Of a DNA stretch of 64,000 nucleotides, positions 30,792 to 41,841 are shown in pieces. The translations under genes were made by a program, and so were the position numbers. The first letter of the stretch is position 1. The number at the start of each line of letters is the position of its first letter. Source of the DNA: Flaccisagitta enflata (lineage: Eukaryota; Chaetognatha; Sagittoidea; Aphragmophora); the NCBI GenBank assembly GCA_965153355.1, contig OZ231127.1, forward strand, positions 5,394,001-5,458,000, read 5' to 3'. Under the pieces are notes generated by a model that saw only the letters and a program-made list of their open reading frames with translations, did not search any database and had not been told where the DNA came from.

Positions 30792-31139
30792 AAAGGGTAG
30801 AAAAAAAAGGAAAGGGATAAACTGAGCGGCGCGAATCACCTAAGACAAACGAATCAAACTTTGAAATAAACAACTCTTGTCATGTATTTATCACATAGAT
30901 CATCCTTTTGGTTGCGATTTGCACCCTGTTGGCCCTCGTTCTTTGCTACGGCTTATGACATTTTGAGATGGCCATGTTTCAACAGATGTCATGGTTTCTG
31001 TCAATGAGCCGCTTATACTGAATCTAGCCGCATTTGAAAAAGAGGCATTGAAGCAAATTTTCATCAGGAATCAAATTGGGGCATCGCCGCATCGGCAAGC
31101 TGGTTCTCGCCATCAGCGCGTGTTGATTCCCGTTCTACG

Positions 31140-31860
31140 CGAGTGATGATTCCCGCCATCAGATTGATGATTCACGCCATCGGGAGGTGGTGATTCACGC
31201 CATCGGGAGGTGATGATTCACGCCATCGGGAGGTGATGATTCACGCCATCGGGAGGTGATGATTCACGCCATCGGGAGGTGATGATTCACGCCATCGGGA
31301 GGTGATGATTCACGCCATCGGGAGGTGATGATTCACGCCATCGGGAGGTGATGATTCACGCCATCGGGAGGTGATGATTCACGCCATCGGGAGGTGATGA
31401 TTCACGCCATTGGGAGGTGATGATTCACGCCATCGGGAGGTGATGATTCACGCCATCGGGAGGTGATGATTCACGCCATCGGGAGGTGACGATTCACGCC
31501 ATCGGGAGGTGATAATTCACGCCATCAGAGAGTGATGATTCACGCCATCATAGAGTGATGATTCACGCCATCAGAGAGTGATGATTCACGCCATCAGAGA
31601 GTGATGATTCACGCCATCAGAGAGTGATGATTCACGCCATCAGAGAGTGATGATTCACGCCATCAGAGAGTGTTGATTCACGCCATCAGAGAGTGTTGAT
31701 TCAAGCCATCAGAGAATGTTGATTCACGCCATCAGAGTGTTGATTCACGCCATCAGAGTGTTGATTCACGCCATCAGAGTGTTGATTCACGCCATCAGAG
31801 TGTGTCGATTCACGCCATTAGAGAGTGATGATTCACGCCATTAGAGAGTGAGGAATGACA
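31140..31860. repeat. 23-bp minisatellite 'gatgattcacgccatcgggaggt'
   Basis: About 30 units. The left half is nearly homogeneous (cgggaggtgat); the right half is a second subtype (cagagagtgat, then cagagtgtt), showing successive local amplification. Confidence 0.95.
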
Positions 31861-32502
31861 CATCACAGAATAATGAATAGCGGCATTAGGAAACGATGAA
31901 TATCGCGCTCGACAAATTTCTTCGTGAATTGAGCAGATGTAAAAGACGCGGAGAATATCCGAATTGAGATCGGAATTGATTTTGACTGCTGTTTAGCAAG
32001 AGTGAACCTCTTAACGTTGGGACGAAAGGCAGAATAAATCGAGCCAAGAAACTTGAACCACACCACACAGTGAATGACTCGGAAAAATAAAACGAGATAT
32101 CGATGTTGGATTTAGGTGAATCAAGCGAGCGCCAGAGTATAAATTGAATCATTGAGACTTGCTTCTGTAACTTTCAAGTGATTTTTACCGGGGACGGTGA
32201 GCCCAATTTGATGAAGCATAGCGTCAGACTAATAGGTGGGTGATTCCATAAACGGGCACATGTATTATCTCTCTTCTTGACAACTTGAACAGGAGAAGGT
32301 AGGAGAGGGACTTGGAGGTGGAGCTCAGTGACTTGTCTTGAGATACGATGGACCGAAGCTGACCATCCCGGTCGATGTCTTTTTGAGCTAACGTTTGAAG
32401 ATGTTCCGTCTTAGATCATTGCCATTGAATTATTACGGGAATTGTGCGGTTTTCCGGGGGGGGGGGGGGGGGGTTAGGTTAAAATACTAATAACAGAAGA
32501 GG

Positions 32503-32544
32503 GGCCAGGAACCCAATGCCACCAATAGGGGCGGGCTCATGGCC
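32503..32544 (+). ncRNA. Hairpin motif, copy 5
   Basis: Outer stem GGCCA:TGGCC, inner GCC:GGC, CCC:GGG. Both variable helices differ from the other copies yet pair fully. Confidence 0.45.
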
Positions 32545-32769
32545 TAGAGGGGAAGGACCAAGGATAATGGTCATAACTAATTGTGACTGAATAGTAATTG
32601 CAGAAGACAAGAGATGATAATTTTGACAAAATTGATCAAGGGAAATTTTTCTAAAATCGAACAAGCAAAATTAAGCCTAAGGGCGGCAAAAGGCAGCGAG
32701 TTGCAGAAAAGGAGGAATCATTTTTTTCAAAATCTCAATAAAATTTTAGTTAGATAAAATTCGGCTTAG

Positions 32770-32812
32770 ATGTCTTAACCCAATGCTGCCAAAAACAGCG
32801 GGCAAAGGACAT
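32770..32812 (+). ncRNA. Hairpin motif, copy 6
   Basis: Outer stem ATGTC:GACAT, TTAA internal loop, CCC:GGG, GCTG:CAGC, loop CCAAAAA. Confidence 0.45.
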
Positions 32813-32879
32813 TAGATGGGGTCATGAGTCATGACAAAAAGCGTGTTAAGAATTTGAATGTTTTACCAAAATTAAGGCA

Positions 32880-32924
32880 AGTGCCTCAACCCAATGCTGC
32901 CAGAAACAGCGGGCAAAAGACACT
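32880..32924 (+). ncRNA. Hairpin motif, copy 7
   Basis: Outer stem AGTGcC:GaCACT with the same C-A mismatch position as copy 3, then TCAA, CCC:GGG, GCTG:CAGC, loop CCAGAAA. It lies 111 bp after copy 6. Confidence 0.45.
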
Positions 32925-32929
32925 AGGAG

Positions 32930-35148
32930 GGGTAAATATAAAGTCAGTGGGTTACGGAGTAGGATGAGAGCCAAATTATGATGGATGATGACAGAACTGG
33001 GTTCCCATGAAATGAACTTGATAGAACTTTAAGTTTAAGACTGCGTTTAACTTGACGCAAATGATCTTTGAATAATCTGGTCCATTAACGGGATGGTCAT
33101 TGGGAACTGACGAGGTAAAATCATGATGATCACATTGATTGGAACGAAATAAAGGGGCATCGGTTAAAATCAAATGGATTAAACGTGGGCAAGGTAAAAG
33201 GATCCATACTTGCTGCATTGAGTAGAAACTTAAGTAGTAGAAACTTGAATTGTAATTTGAGGAATCATGTACGAAAAACCATAGAAAGGCGCCGGTATTT
33301 CTTTTAAGCTGGCCCGACTGACAAAGGAGAAAATAATTGACGAAGTTGACTGATATTGAGAGCAAATGTAGTAAAGATGATTTATGATGGATTTGGCCCA
33401 TTTTGTGCCACAAGATGTTGCAGTGGCAAGACGAGTAACAAGGCGAGATAAATCCCCACTTATGTGTTCTTAGATAGCAGTAAACTGATGCTCCATTCAA
33501 GGATAAATGAACTTCAAGTAAGAATTTCATCACTTCAAACCTTTGGCCCCCATGTGCCTGAGACATGCTGCACAAGATTTCTTGAATCCATTGAACAGTA
33601 CCGACGATTTTGACACCGACAACGTTTGAGCCGGGGGAAAGAACAGACAGTGATGCTGGGCGTCGTTTTGTTGCATGTGGGTGGATATCCTTGTCTTCGT
33701 AGCGCATCACGCAGTGGGGCAAAGCCTCCCCATATTTCAGAGAAAACTGATCCAATCACGTGGTTGAACCTCCCCACTGACGCTGATTCTTTAGGGGAGA
33801 GAGGCCGACGACGAATTTAGTGAAACGAACGATGGGATTCAATAGTCCGATGCAGGGCGAAAGGAAGGCAGAGATGAGAAAGTATTTAAGAAAAGAAGAA
33901 ATGCGATTATTTCATCCACAGGCGACAAAATTTCCATGTTTTACGCTGCCACCGCACCTCCAAAACATGGTAATCGACTTAAGAATTGGGAGGACAAAGA
34001 AACCTTGAAGGATTCAGTGTACCGTTGGATAAAGAAATAGTTGATCACCTCGTTGCTCGGTTGAAGAAGGCCTTGTAAAAATGAGTTCACCACATTTGCG
34101 CTGGGAAATTAGCCGACGGGAGATGGAATTGAAGGAGAAATGATGAATTAGCAGTCGGGTTAAACCAAAACGAAATTTGGCAAAAAGTAGGCTTTTCATA
34201 ACTGAGCCATTTGTTGTTAGGCCAATCCAATATAGTAGAATTTATGGCGGAAAACTGACTTAAGAGATGCTCGAATCGAGTGAGGTTGCATCAATAAACA
34301 AATCCAACGCGGGGAAAGGGCGCTAATAGCCATCAATTTATGATTTGATCCGAAGCGGGAAATAAAAATCTTGGCCAGGTTCGAGCGTTTCAAGGCCATT
34401 TTTAACTGAATTGAGATCGATTACAGAAGTTCCCTTAAGTAAATTGAACTTAGATTGCGGCAGGGCATGTCGGCAAAAGTGCCGAAGGATTTGAGACTTC
34501 TGAATAGGCCCTTGTTTTTTCAAAATCAATGCAGCAAAAGCTTAAACCGGGTGGCCCACAAGGGTGAATGTGTACACTGACTGTACACTCCGGTCATGCA
34601 CCAATGCAACAGGTGGATAAGACGGGGGGTTGCCATGGCTGAGAGCTGGGCTCTTTACTGCTTAACCATACTGCTTGAGGGCAACAACCCTTAACCTGTC
34701 ACAGCCTGCCATGTCCTTGCCTCACTGGTATCAACCTGACTGTTCAGCTGTAGAAGAAGACAGATATCAGGATGAGACTTCATTTATTATCATAATATAT
34801 CAGAAACGAAGGAGGGATGGAGGAATGGTTGTCAAGCAACATATCCAGCTCAAGAGGGGGAAGTCAAGAGCTGAAGCTGAAGCTTGTACAGAGATACTGA
34901 AAAACCCTATGAACAATACCATTATCATATGTACCAAAAGTATCAATATCACACTTCTTGCCAATGACAGTATATATTCAATATATGATCATCCAATATA
35001 TTCAGCATTATCATTTGCTACCAACTGACCACCATTAGACATACTTCAATAATGTAAGAAGACTACCAGAAATGGTTAATGTCCAAACTGCAATATGCTA
35101 ATGAGACTCTGGAAGACTAGAAGCTTCCAGGTCTCATTTGCCGGTAAT
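32930..35148. other. No gene accepted
   Basis: The minus-strand frame at 32976-33755 has no recognised domain, low-complexity composition or splice border. The stretch 34540-35148 is flank of the UBA/zinc-finger gene and looks like dispersed-repeat sequence (for example 'cactgactgtacactccggtcatgcacc'), but I cannot name the family. Confidence 0.35.
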
Positions 35149-36626
35149 CTACTGCCGGCCAAGGCTAACCGCCGGCCTAAGCTTGCAGGCGACCAAGGCT
35201 CTCTCCGGCCACTGGTGCTGCCCTCTTAAAACCACTCTGTTACAAATCAATGTTGCAGAATCATTGATACTTGCTCTAGCATTTGTGCCTGGGAGATGCA
35301 GTTCCAAACCATTGGACGCCTTCATGATTCGATTTCTAATGTCCCCCGCGAGGGTCTGACAATTGCTGCCCCAAAGATCGTAGGCAGGCAAGACCTCCCA
35401 TTGGTGGAGAAGATTACCAATGACTGGCAGATTGACATATTCTAATCGATGAATACCAGACAAATGCTTTGATTTTATTTCCACCATGGGTTCATTTCTA
35501 GCAACTCCCAAATGATATTTCGCAACTTGATCAAACTCGTCATGAATTTGCACTGAAATGCCAGTTTGACCCTTCTCGGCCGATAGATAGAACTTTTTCT
35601 CATCAGCGATGCATTGTAGTCCAAGGACAATGTACCTATGGTGCAAATAATGATCTTTTCCAGGGAATTTGACATTTACGAAGGCCTTGCCAGCTGGTAG
35701 AGATTTTAAGGGCGTCTTGAACAAATGATGACTCACCACTCGGGCATTTTGGGTTTGTTGTTTAATCTCCTTGGCCCAGGACTCAAATGTATAAAAATGC
35801 CGATTCTCGAAATTTGCACCTTCATTTAGATTGGCCAACTGAAACGTTTCCTTGACTGAAGTTGTATTTGCATTTGGTTTCCTCCTATTTTTTTCTACTG
35901 CATCATCATTTTCTCGTTGGCTATCATCTTTTTTTTCTTTGACATCATTGACAGTATATTTTTGCTTTGCTTGGCCAGCAGGTTTCTCTTCTGCGTCATC
36001 ATTTTTATCATTTCCATCATTGATAACATCATCGGAACTACATTTTTGCTCTGCTTGGCCAGCAGGTTTCTCTTCTGCATCATCATTTTCATAATTTCCC
36101 TCTGTATTTGCATTTGCTTTCCTCTTCTTTTTCGTTTTTCTTTTTTTCTTTTTCTTCTTTTTTTCTACTGCATCATCATATTGTTGTTGGCTATCATCTT
36201 TTTTTTCTTTGAAATCATCGACTGCATATTTTCGCTTTGCTGCCTTCTCATTAACTTGCTGGCCATCATCATTTTCTTCATCAACAACCATGTCAGCCTC
36301 ACTATTTACTTGTTTTGCCTTTGCTGGACTGCTTCGAAATATGCAATCTTCACAGACATTGAATCTACACTGATGGTTTTCACAGACAAATCTGCGGGTG
36401 ATGATTTGGTTTTCGAAGTAATTCTCACTTGTGACTCCGCGACGGCAGCCTTCGTCATCATCTTCGCCGTCGCAAATCTAACGATCCTTGGAGGACTCAT
36501 CCAGAATGAGTGGATGACCTCTTGGGCAGCGCCGGATTTTGCCATTGGATTGAATTGGCGCGTCAATCAGAGGGTCCGCGATATTTTCCTTTAACCACGT
36601 CATTGCGGATTCAGCATCAACATTTC
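35149..36626 (-). CDS. Exon B: UBA 2 end, finger 2, linker, C-terminal domain
   Basis: Acceptor aaatttag at 36627, phase 1. After TAG (36478-36480) the same frame stays open for 442 codons to 35149, with clear zinc-ligand Cys and a folded-looking domain (FYTFESWAKEI, HHRYIVLGLQC, YDLWGSNCQTL). The linker has two near-identical blocks (NDDAEEKPAGQA.QK), an internal duplication. Confidence 0.75.
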
Positions 36627-37362
36627 CTAAATTTGGGATGAAGTTTTTTAGGTTAAAAAGAACTGTGTTAATTTTCCAGGACAACTGAACTCATCAGATC
36701 TTTTTTCAATCATTCATTTATTTCAGAGAGAGAGAGAGAGTGCGAGAGAGAGAGAGAGAGAAAGACCGACCAACAAGGCCAACACGTATACCTGTAAAAG
36801 TCGCGTGCGGGACATAGATAACTTCGGATGACTCAAATTGACTTTAAACGACTCTAGATAACTAATAAAAACAAAAAATGATGCTAAATGACTAAAATGA
36901 CTAAATGGTCCAAATTGACTCAAGTGACTTGATACAACTTAAAATGATTTAAGATGACACTGGCTCACCTGAATGAAACAGCGCTCTTTGATAAGCGACA
37001 TCAGAGAACCCCGCTCCAATGGCTTTCAGTTCATTAAAGAGACTTTCATCGTAAATGTCATCTCCGGAAATGAACAGCGGCTCGTAGATGCTTGCATCTT
37101 TTTCGTCTAATCGACCCATTAGCCATTCACAACGCGATTCGGTCTCATCGCTTCCGGATAAGTGAATAGCGCGTTTGTAAGAGTTTCTTGACAGAAACGG
37201 CAATGGCTCTTGTGTATAAAGAGAGAACAATCGCAAGCACTTAATCATGTCCAGCGTTCCCGGTTCCAATGATCGCTTCCCGTAGAGGTTTCGCAGTTTC
37301 TTGACAGTTCTTTGGATGTTTTTTGCAGGGGTAGCGTTATCATCAACGTTGATGTTTTTGTT

Positions 37363-37413
<51 letters not shown>

Positions 37414-37574
37414 GTCGTCGTCGTTACATAAGAATTGAAAGCAAGAGTCGCAAAGATCAAAATTACATTTGTTTTCGCATCGATATCGAGGAGTTGCGTC
37501 AGTTTTCATACAAGAGCTCTTTTGTAGGAAAGACTGAAGGCGGGCGGTGTCATCTCGAGAGGTGCTGTTGTTTC

Positions 37575-37669
<95 letters not shown>

Positions 37670-37851
37670 TCATTGTTGTCGATGCTGTTGTTGCCTCCAT
37701 CATATGGCGTCAAATGCTGGAGACATTCCCCGGGCAGTAATGCTCCGTGACATTGCCAAATTTTGATGATGGGATCTTGAAGCTGAAGTGGATGGTCAAA
37801 TGGACAACAAGGAACGCGAGTTGGTGATGAGTTTAGAGTTTGGTCATCCAT
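35149..37851 (-). CDS. Double zinc-finger, double UBA protein with in-frame TAG (2 exons)
   Basis: Exon A (36969-37851) and exon B (35149-36626) join through a phase-1 GT-AG intron to a 787-codon frame, interrupted by TAG at codon 344. Order: zinc-finger region 1 (C..HPL...WQC, then YRCENKCNFDLCDSC) split by poly-Asn and followed by poly-Asp; UBA 1 (about 219-260, SYKRAIHLSG...EWLMG); UBA 2 (about 267-320, IGAGFSDVAYQRALFHSG joined to NVDAESAMTWL); zinc-finger region 2 (RCPRGHPL, TAG, ICDG...RRFVCENHQCRFNVC); an acidic/Lys-rich linker; and a novel C-terminal domain ending YDLWGSNCQTL. The intron splits UBA 2 exactly, which proves the two exons belong together. UBA domains bind ubiquitin, and tandem UBAs occur in USP5-type enzymes; a ubiquitin-linked role is inference. 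Either the gene is dying, or it yields a 343-residue short form, or the TAG is read through. Confidence 0.75.
36478..36480 (-). other. In-frame TAG replacing a conserved Trp codon
   Basis: In finger 1 the order is HPL, nine residues, W, QCHG. In finger 2 it is HPL, nine residues, stop, ICDG. The stop therefore aligns with the Trp, and one base change (TGG to TAG) explains it. Confidence 0.85.
36969..37851 (-). CDS. Exon A: zinc-finger region 1, UBA 1, start of UBA 2
   Basis: ATG at 37849-37851 (MDDQTLN), donor ttcattcag|gtgagc, phase 1, 294 codons plus one base. Poly-Asn (37568-37669, AAC codons) and poly-Asp (37365-37425) are coding microsatellites. No upstream exon was sought beyond this ATG, which follows an A/T-rich leader. 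Confidence 0.8.
37365..37425. repeat. Coding (GAT/GAC)n microsatellite
   Basis: Encodes about 20 consecutive Asp on the minus strand, within exon A. Confidence 0.9.
37568..37669. repeat. Coding (GTT)n / poly-Asn microsatellite
   Basis: About 34 pure triplets, AAC on the coding strand, between the two halves of zinc-finger region 1. Confidence 0.95.
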
Positions 37852-38768
37852 TGTAAAAAATGTTCACCGCAATTTGTTTGATTTGAAGCAGAAAAAGGAT
37901 TGCATTTTTTGAAAATGAAGAAAAAAAATCCAATCAAGCACGAGTTGAAAAAAAGTTATTGCTTGAGAATTGAAGTGTTTCTTTGAATTTTAAGCTTTAA
38001 GAGTCAACTGACTAGATTTCAATGCTACGCGATCATTCTAAACTCCCAACCTTTAAAATATATAAGGTTACAAAATCTAATGAGCAGGAGGAGGAGGAGG
38101 AGGAGGAGGAGGAGGAGGATGAAAAGGAGAAAGAAGAAGACGAGTAAATGCGCAGGTAATGCAGTATCAAAGGCGTTGGTTGCTAAAGAATGACTTTTAT
38201 AAAACTTGTTTACTCTTCCATGAATTTTAATTCCTCCTCCTTTTCCTTCCCGTCGTCTTGTTTACTTATGCGAAATTTAAAATGACTTAGCAAGAGAAAC
38301 GAGGAAATCAAATGATCAATAGAGAAACTGTACAGAGCAGCTCATGAGAATGGGTGACAGACAGACAGACAGACAAACAAAAGCAACAGACACAGACAGA
38401 GGAAAACATTTTACTACCTGTTTGGTCTCTATTATTGGTCTTTGCAAGGTAAAAAGGCAAGTGGACAGCCGCGAAAAATCTCGGGAAGCGACTTCCAGAC
38501 AGACAGATGAACCAAACAACCGATGGAGGGACGGACGCGGACGGACTGAAAAGTGACTTATAGACTGAAAATCTTCTTTCAAACGCCAATTTAATATCTT
38601 GCTATATGTCAGCGACTGACTGTTATTACCTTTTATGTAAATCCGGTCTTGTTGTTACTAATAAAGGTGGCCGAGCTGGTTTTCTTCGCGTGATTTATGA
38701 GAGGAAATACCACCAGGCAAACATACTTTTATTTCTTTTTTGTTTTACTTCAATTTTATCATTTTATA

Positions 38769-39310
38769 CCGGGTGGACTTAAAAAAGGTAGCTCTGTATC
38801 TGAATAAAAGAAAAACTGTCTTTAAATGTTTTTTATGTGAATATTTGAAATGATGAATCTCTGAATTTGTATACATGATTAAAATATACAAATTCAAATT
38901 ATGTATGATAAACCAAAACAATTTTTTTTGCCCATTATTGCCTATTTATAACTAAAAGTGATAATTAGTTATTTTTAGTGTTTTGGACGTGCATTTGGTT
39001 TTTTACTAAAAAAGTCTTTGTTTTTATAGTTTTCTAAGACCCACTTTTATTTAACTATCTTCATTCAAAAGTAAATTTTGTTAAAATCATTGATTTTTAG
39101 TCAGATTTAAGCCAAATTATTTAAGTGGTCCATAATTCAATTCAGTTTTTTGAAGATAAAATGAAAAATATTGATCCTCATAAAAAATGTTCTTAATGGA
39201 ATATGTAGGCGATGATCATATCTAGGTAGCTAAAAAAAAATTTTTACTTAGGAGAAATTTTAAAAGTAATACTAGAAAAATTAAAAGCTACCTTTTTAAA
39301 GACCACCCGT
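38769..39310. mobile_element. Foldback MITE with TA flanks
   Basis: Left end ccgggtggacttaaaaaaggtagct and its near reverse complement at the right end; TA on both sides. It ends only 26 bp before the acceptor of the exon at 39337, so its edge lies within the pyrimidine tract region. Confidence 0.7.
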
Positions 39311-39336
39311 TATCTTCCCTTCCGTTTGCTTTCCAG

Positions 39337-39483
39337 GTGGGATGAATGGATATCCGGACTCGGTTTGTCCAACTGAGAATTCTTGTCAGCAACGAATAAG
39401 ATGCCGTGATCCAACTCTTGCTGCCATTCTAAAATGGACATTCAGCTATAATAATCAAAGTACAAATCTCACCATTTGCCCAA
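39337..39483 (+). CDS. Cys-rich exon, phase 1 both ends
   Basis: Acceptor tttgctttccag, donor gcccaa|gtaagg. 49 codons: GMNGYPDSVCPTENSCQQR, then RCRDPT, LKWTFSYNNQST and TICP. Four Cys and two N-glycosylation sites suggest an extracellular module I do not recognise. Its exit phase matches the entry of the ShKT exon at 41426, so they may belong to one gene. Confidence 0.55.
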
Positions 39484-39664
39484 GTAAGGCAGAGACTGAC
39501 TGTCTGACTGACTGATTAATGGAGTAACTGACTGACTTACAATGACAGCCATTCTCAGATGGGCATATAAACATTGTATCAAAAGCTTGAATGCCCATGA
39601 AAGTTGAAACAACATTGCCTTTATAAAAGGGGGCCTGAATTCTCCAATTAACAAAGGATGAAAG

Positions 39665-39880
39665 CCTTGCAAGCTTTCAATGGCGTTTACTCCGGATTGC
39701 TCAAAACTATCCTTTACTACTGACAAACAAAAAGCTTACCTGACATGTAAGAGATCGGCTGAAAAATGTTCAAAACCCTGCCTCAATTTCCACTCTTTGA
39801 CTGAATGTTTAGGTTGGTTGGTGACCAACACATTACTTATCGACTGTCAAAGTCAAAATCTTGACAATGGCCCATGTAAG
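39665..39880 (+). CDS. Candidate Cys-rich exon
   Basis: Open frame with DCSKLSF, CKRSAEKCSKPC, LTECLGW and IDCQSQN. Several candidate acceptors exist, but their phase does not match the preceding exon, so the borders are unsure. It could be an exon of a neighbouring transcript. Confidence 0.3.
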
Positions 39881-40407
39881 GTGTCATAATTGAACACTCA
39901 GCCCATCAGTTTTGCATTGGAAACCCTGAGTAAACGGGTATGAGCACTAATTTAAGTTTTTTTTAACCAACAATATTGCATGATTTAATGTAGCAATGTA
40001 AACGAAAAAAAAGGATTTTTCTCCAAACCCCTAATGACCGGTATGAGTCGATGCAGTATTGCAAGGGCTTTCATTTGATACCTCGTAACACACATTTTTT
40101 TGTATTTCATGTCGTTGTGACTAAAAAGTTGTAAAATCACCCTTTTGGGTGTTTCTGCCTACTTTTTCTTGATCACCGTCACTCTCTTCTTGACAATTCA
40201 ATGGACAAGATTTGCCAAAAAAGACCAAAAATATTGTGTTTATGGAGGAAAAAGGTAATACGCCGATTTTCATTGAAAAAGGCAACTAACAGCAATGCTG
40301 AACAAATAATGGGAAAAGGCCCAACCATGAAATACGCTAAATTCATACGACAAGTATGTAGAATTGGATGATGACTACACTGATGCTGATTGTCTTTCCT
40401 CTCGCAT

Positions 40408-40537
40408 TTTTTTGTTGTTGTGGTTGTTGTGGTTGTTGTTGTTGTTGTTGTTGTTTTTGTCGTTTTTGTTGTTGTTTTTGTTGTGATTGTTTTTATGGTT
40501 GTTGTTGTTATTGCCCTTGTGGTTGTTGTTGTTGTGG

Positions 40538-40590
<53 letters not shown>

Positions 40591-40700
40591 ACTGACATTA
40601 TTGTTGCTTTCATTGTTTTCTTGCTGTTGTTGTTGTTGTCAGTTTTGTTATTATTGTTTTCTCTGATGTTGTCATTGTCTCGTTGTTGTTCTCGTTGTTT
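40408..40700. repeat. (GTT)n-rich tract
   Basis: Degenerate GTT/TTG trinucleotides with a purer core near 40525-40590. The Val, Leu and Cys frames are artefacts. Confidence 0.92.
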
Positions 40701-40843
40701 TTGTTGTTCTCATTGTTATTATTGTTCTCATTGTTGTGGTTTGCATTGTTGTTTACATTTTTATTGTTGCCGTTCACATTTTTGTTCTCCGTTTTGTTTC
40801 GTTGTTCTTTTTTGCGTGTGTGGCAGTTTTTTTTATTTCAAGG

Positions 40844-40949
40844 TCTTGTTACTTTTGCCTTTGATTTGATCCTTCTTGACTGGGCACAAATAGGGTACAA
40901 CATGAAAATTAAACAAATTCTTGCACATGACTACTTCAGCCATGATAAG
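40844..40949 (+). other. Possible exon, low support
   Basis: Between ttatttcaag and aag|gtaaaa the frame reads DLILLDWAQIGYNMKIKQI. Borders look like splice sites, but no domain or phase partner supports it. Confidence 0.2.
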
Positions 40950-41425
40950 GTAAAAAAAGGTATAAGATGCGCGCTACAAGAAAAATGGAACGATCAAAAA
41001 GTGTAACATTTTTCTTTGATTGCAACTTTGGTGAAATCATATGCTGTTTCTTTTTTTTTATAGCGTCAACGGGCGTTGTCATGGAGTAAAAACAAAAACA
41101 GATTTGAATTGGTCATACTCTGGGGATATAACATGCAGCCTACATTACCTTACATCGCCCAAGTTGAGCCATAATAGCTCTTTCTTCTAAGCTTCCTCAT
41201 TCCTTTGATTATTTACTCAATTTTTTTGAGGAAAAAAAATCACCCGGACATGATTTTGGCCAAAAATGAATGAAATTCATTGCATTTGGACAATAATATT
41301 GCATATTTGTCGCGTGGGATCTATTCTAACGCAGGGAAAAAAATCCGACATAGCCTTTTCTCTCGCACACGCGAGGAACCAACCAAAGTTGACTTCCCTA
41401 TTTAATGTCGATTTTTGTTTTGCAG

Positions 41426-41841
41426 ATGCACCATCTACTTGCAGCGACACAAACGCCCACTGCAAATGGTGGGCTGCCAGCGGAGAATGTGACAAAAATC
41501 CAGATTACATGTTGACTAACTGCGTCATGTCTTGTGGACTTTGCGACCAAAGTAGACAACGGGAGGAAGATGACTGTGTCATTTTAGCCGAAGATGGTGC
41601 TGGTGGAGGTGGTGCTGTTGGAGGTGGTGTTGAAGGTGGTGATGAAGGTGGTGATGGAGGTGGTGATGGTGGCGATGGAGATATAATAGATGGAAATATA
41701 GGTGACGAGAGTGATGTGGGAGATACTAATGGGAGTGACAACAACGGGATCGTAGTTGTTGCTAAAGGCTCCCTTAATGTATTAAGTACAAAAATTGTTT
41801 TTGTTCATTTTTTTACTGTTTCTTTGATTCGCTGTTTTTGA
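41426..41841 (+). CDS. Terminal exon with ShKT domain and hydrophobic tail
   Basis: Acceptor tttgttttgcag, phase 1, 138 codons to TGA. A ShKT six-Cys domain follows at once: TCSDTNAHCKWWAASGEC, then NYM/MLTNC-type spacing and MSCGLC. Next come an acidic stretch, a Gly/Asp-rich linker (GGDGGGDGGDGD) and a hydrophobic C terminus (IVFVHFFTVSLI) after Ser/Asn, which could be a GPI-anchor signal. ShKT domains occur in sea-anemone channel blockers, but also widely in secreted enzymes and surface proteins; nothing here shows toxicity. Upstream exons probably include 39337-39483. Confidence 0.75.

Noticed and set aside
31140-31860. Regular 23-bp repeats that might look like a CRISPR array
   Set aside because: Units are directly adjacent with no unique spacers, and the context is a eukaryotic genome.
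28663-32924. Hammerhead ribozyme as identity of the hairpins
   Set aside because: The CUGAUGA and GAAA core elements are absent.
32976-33755. 259-codon minus-strand frame
   Set aside because: Composition is random-like, there is no recognised motif, and hairpin and repeat DNA flank it. Probably chance.
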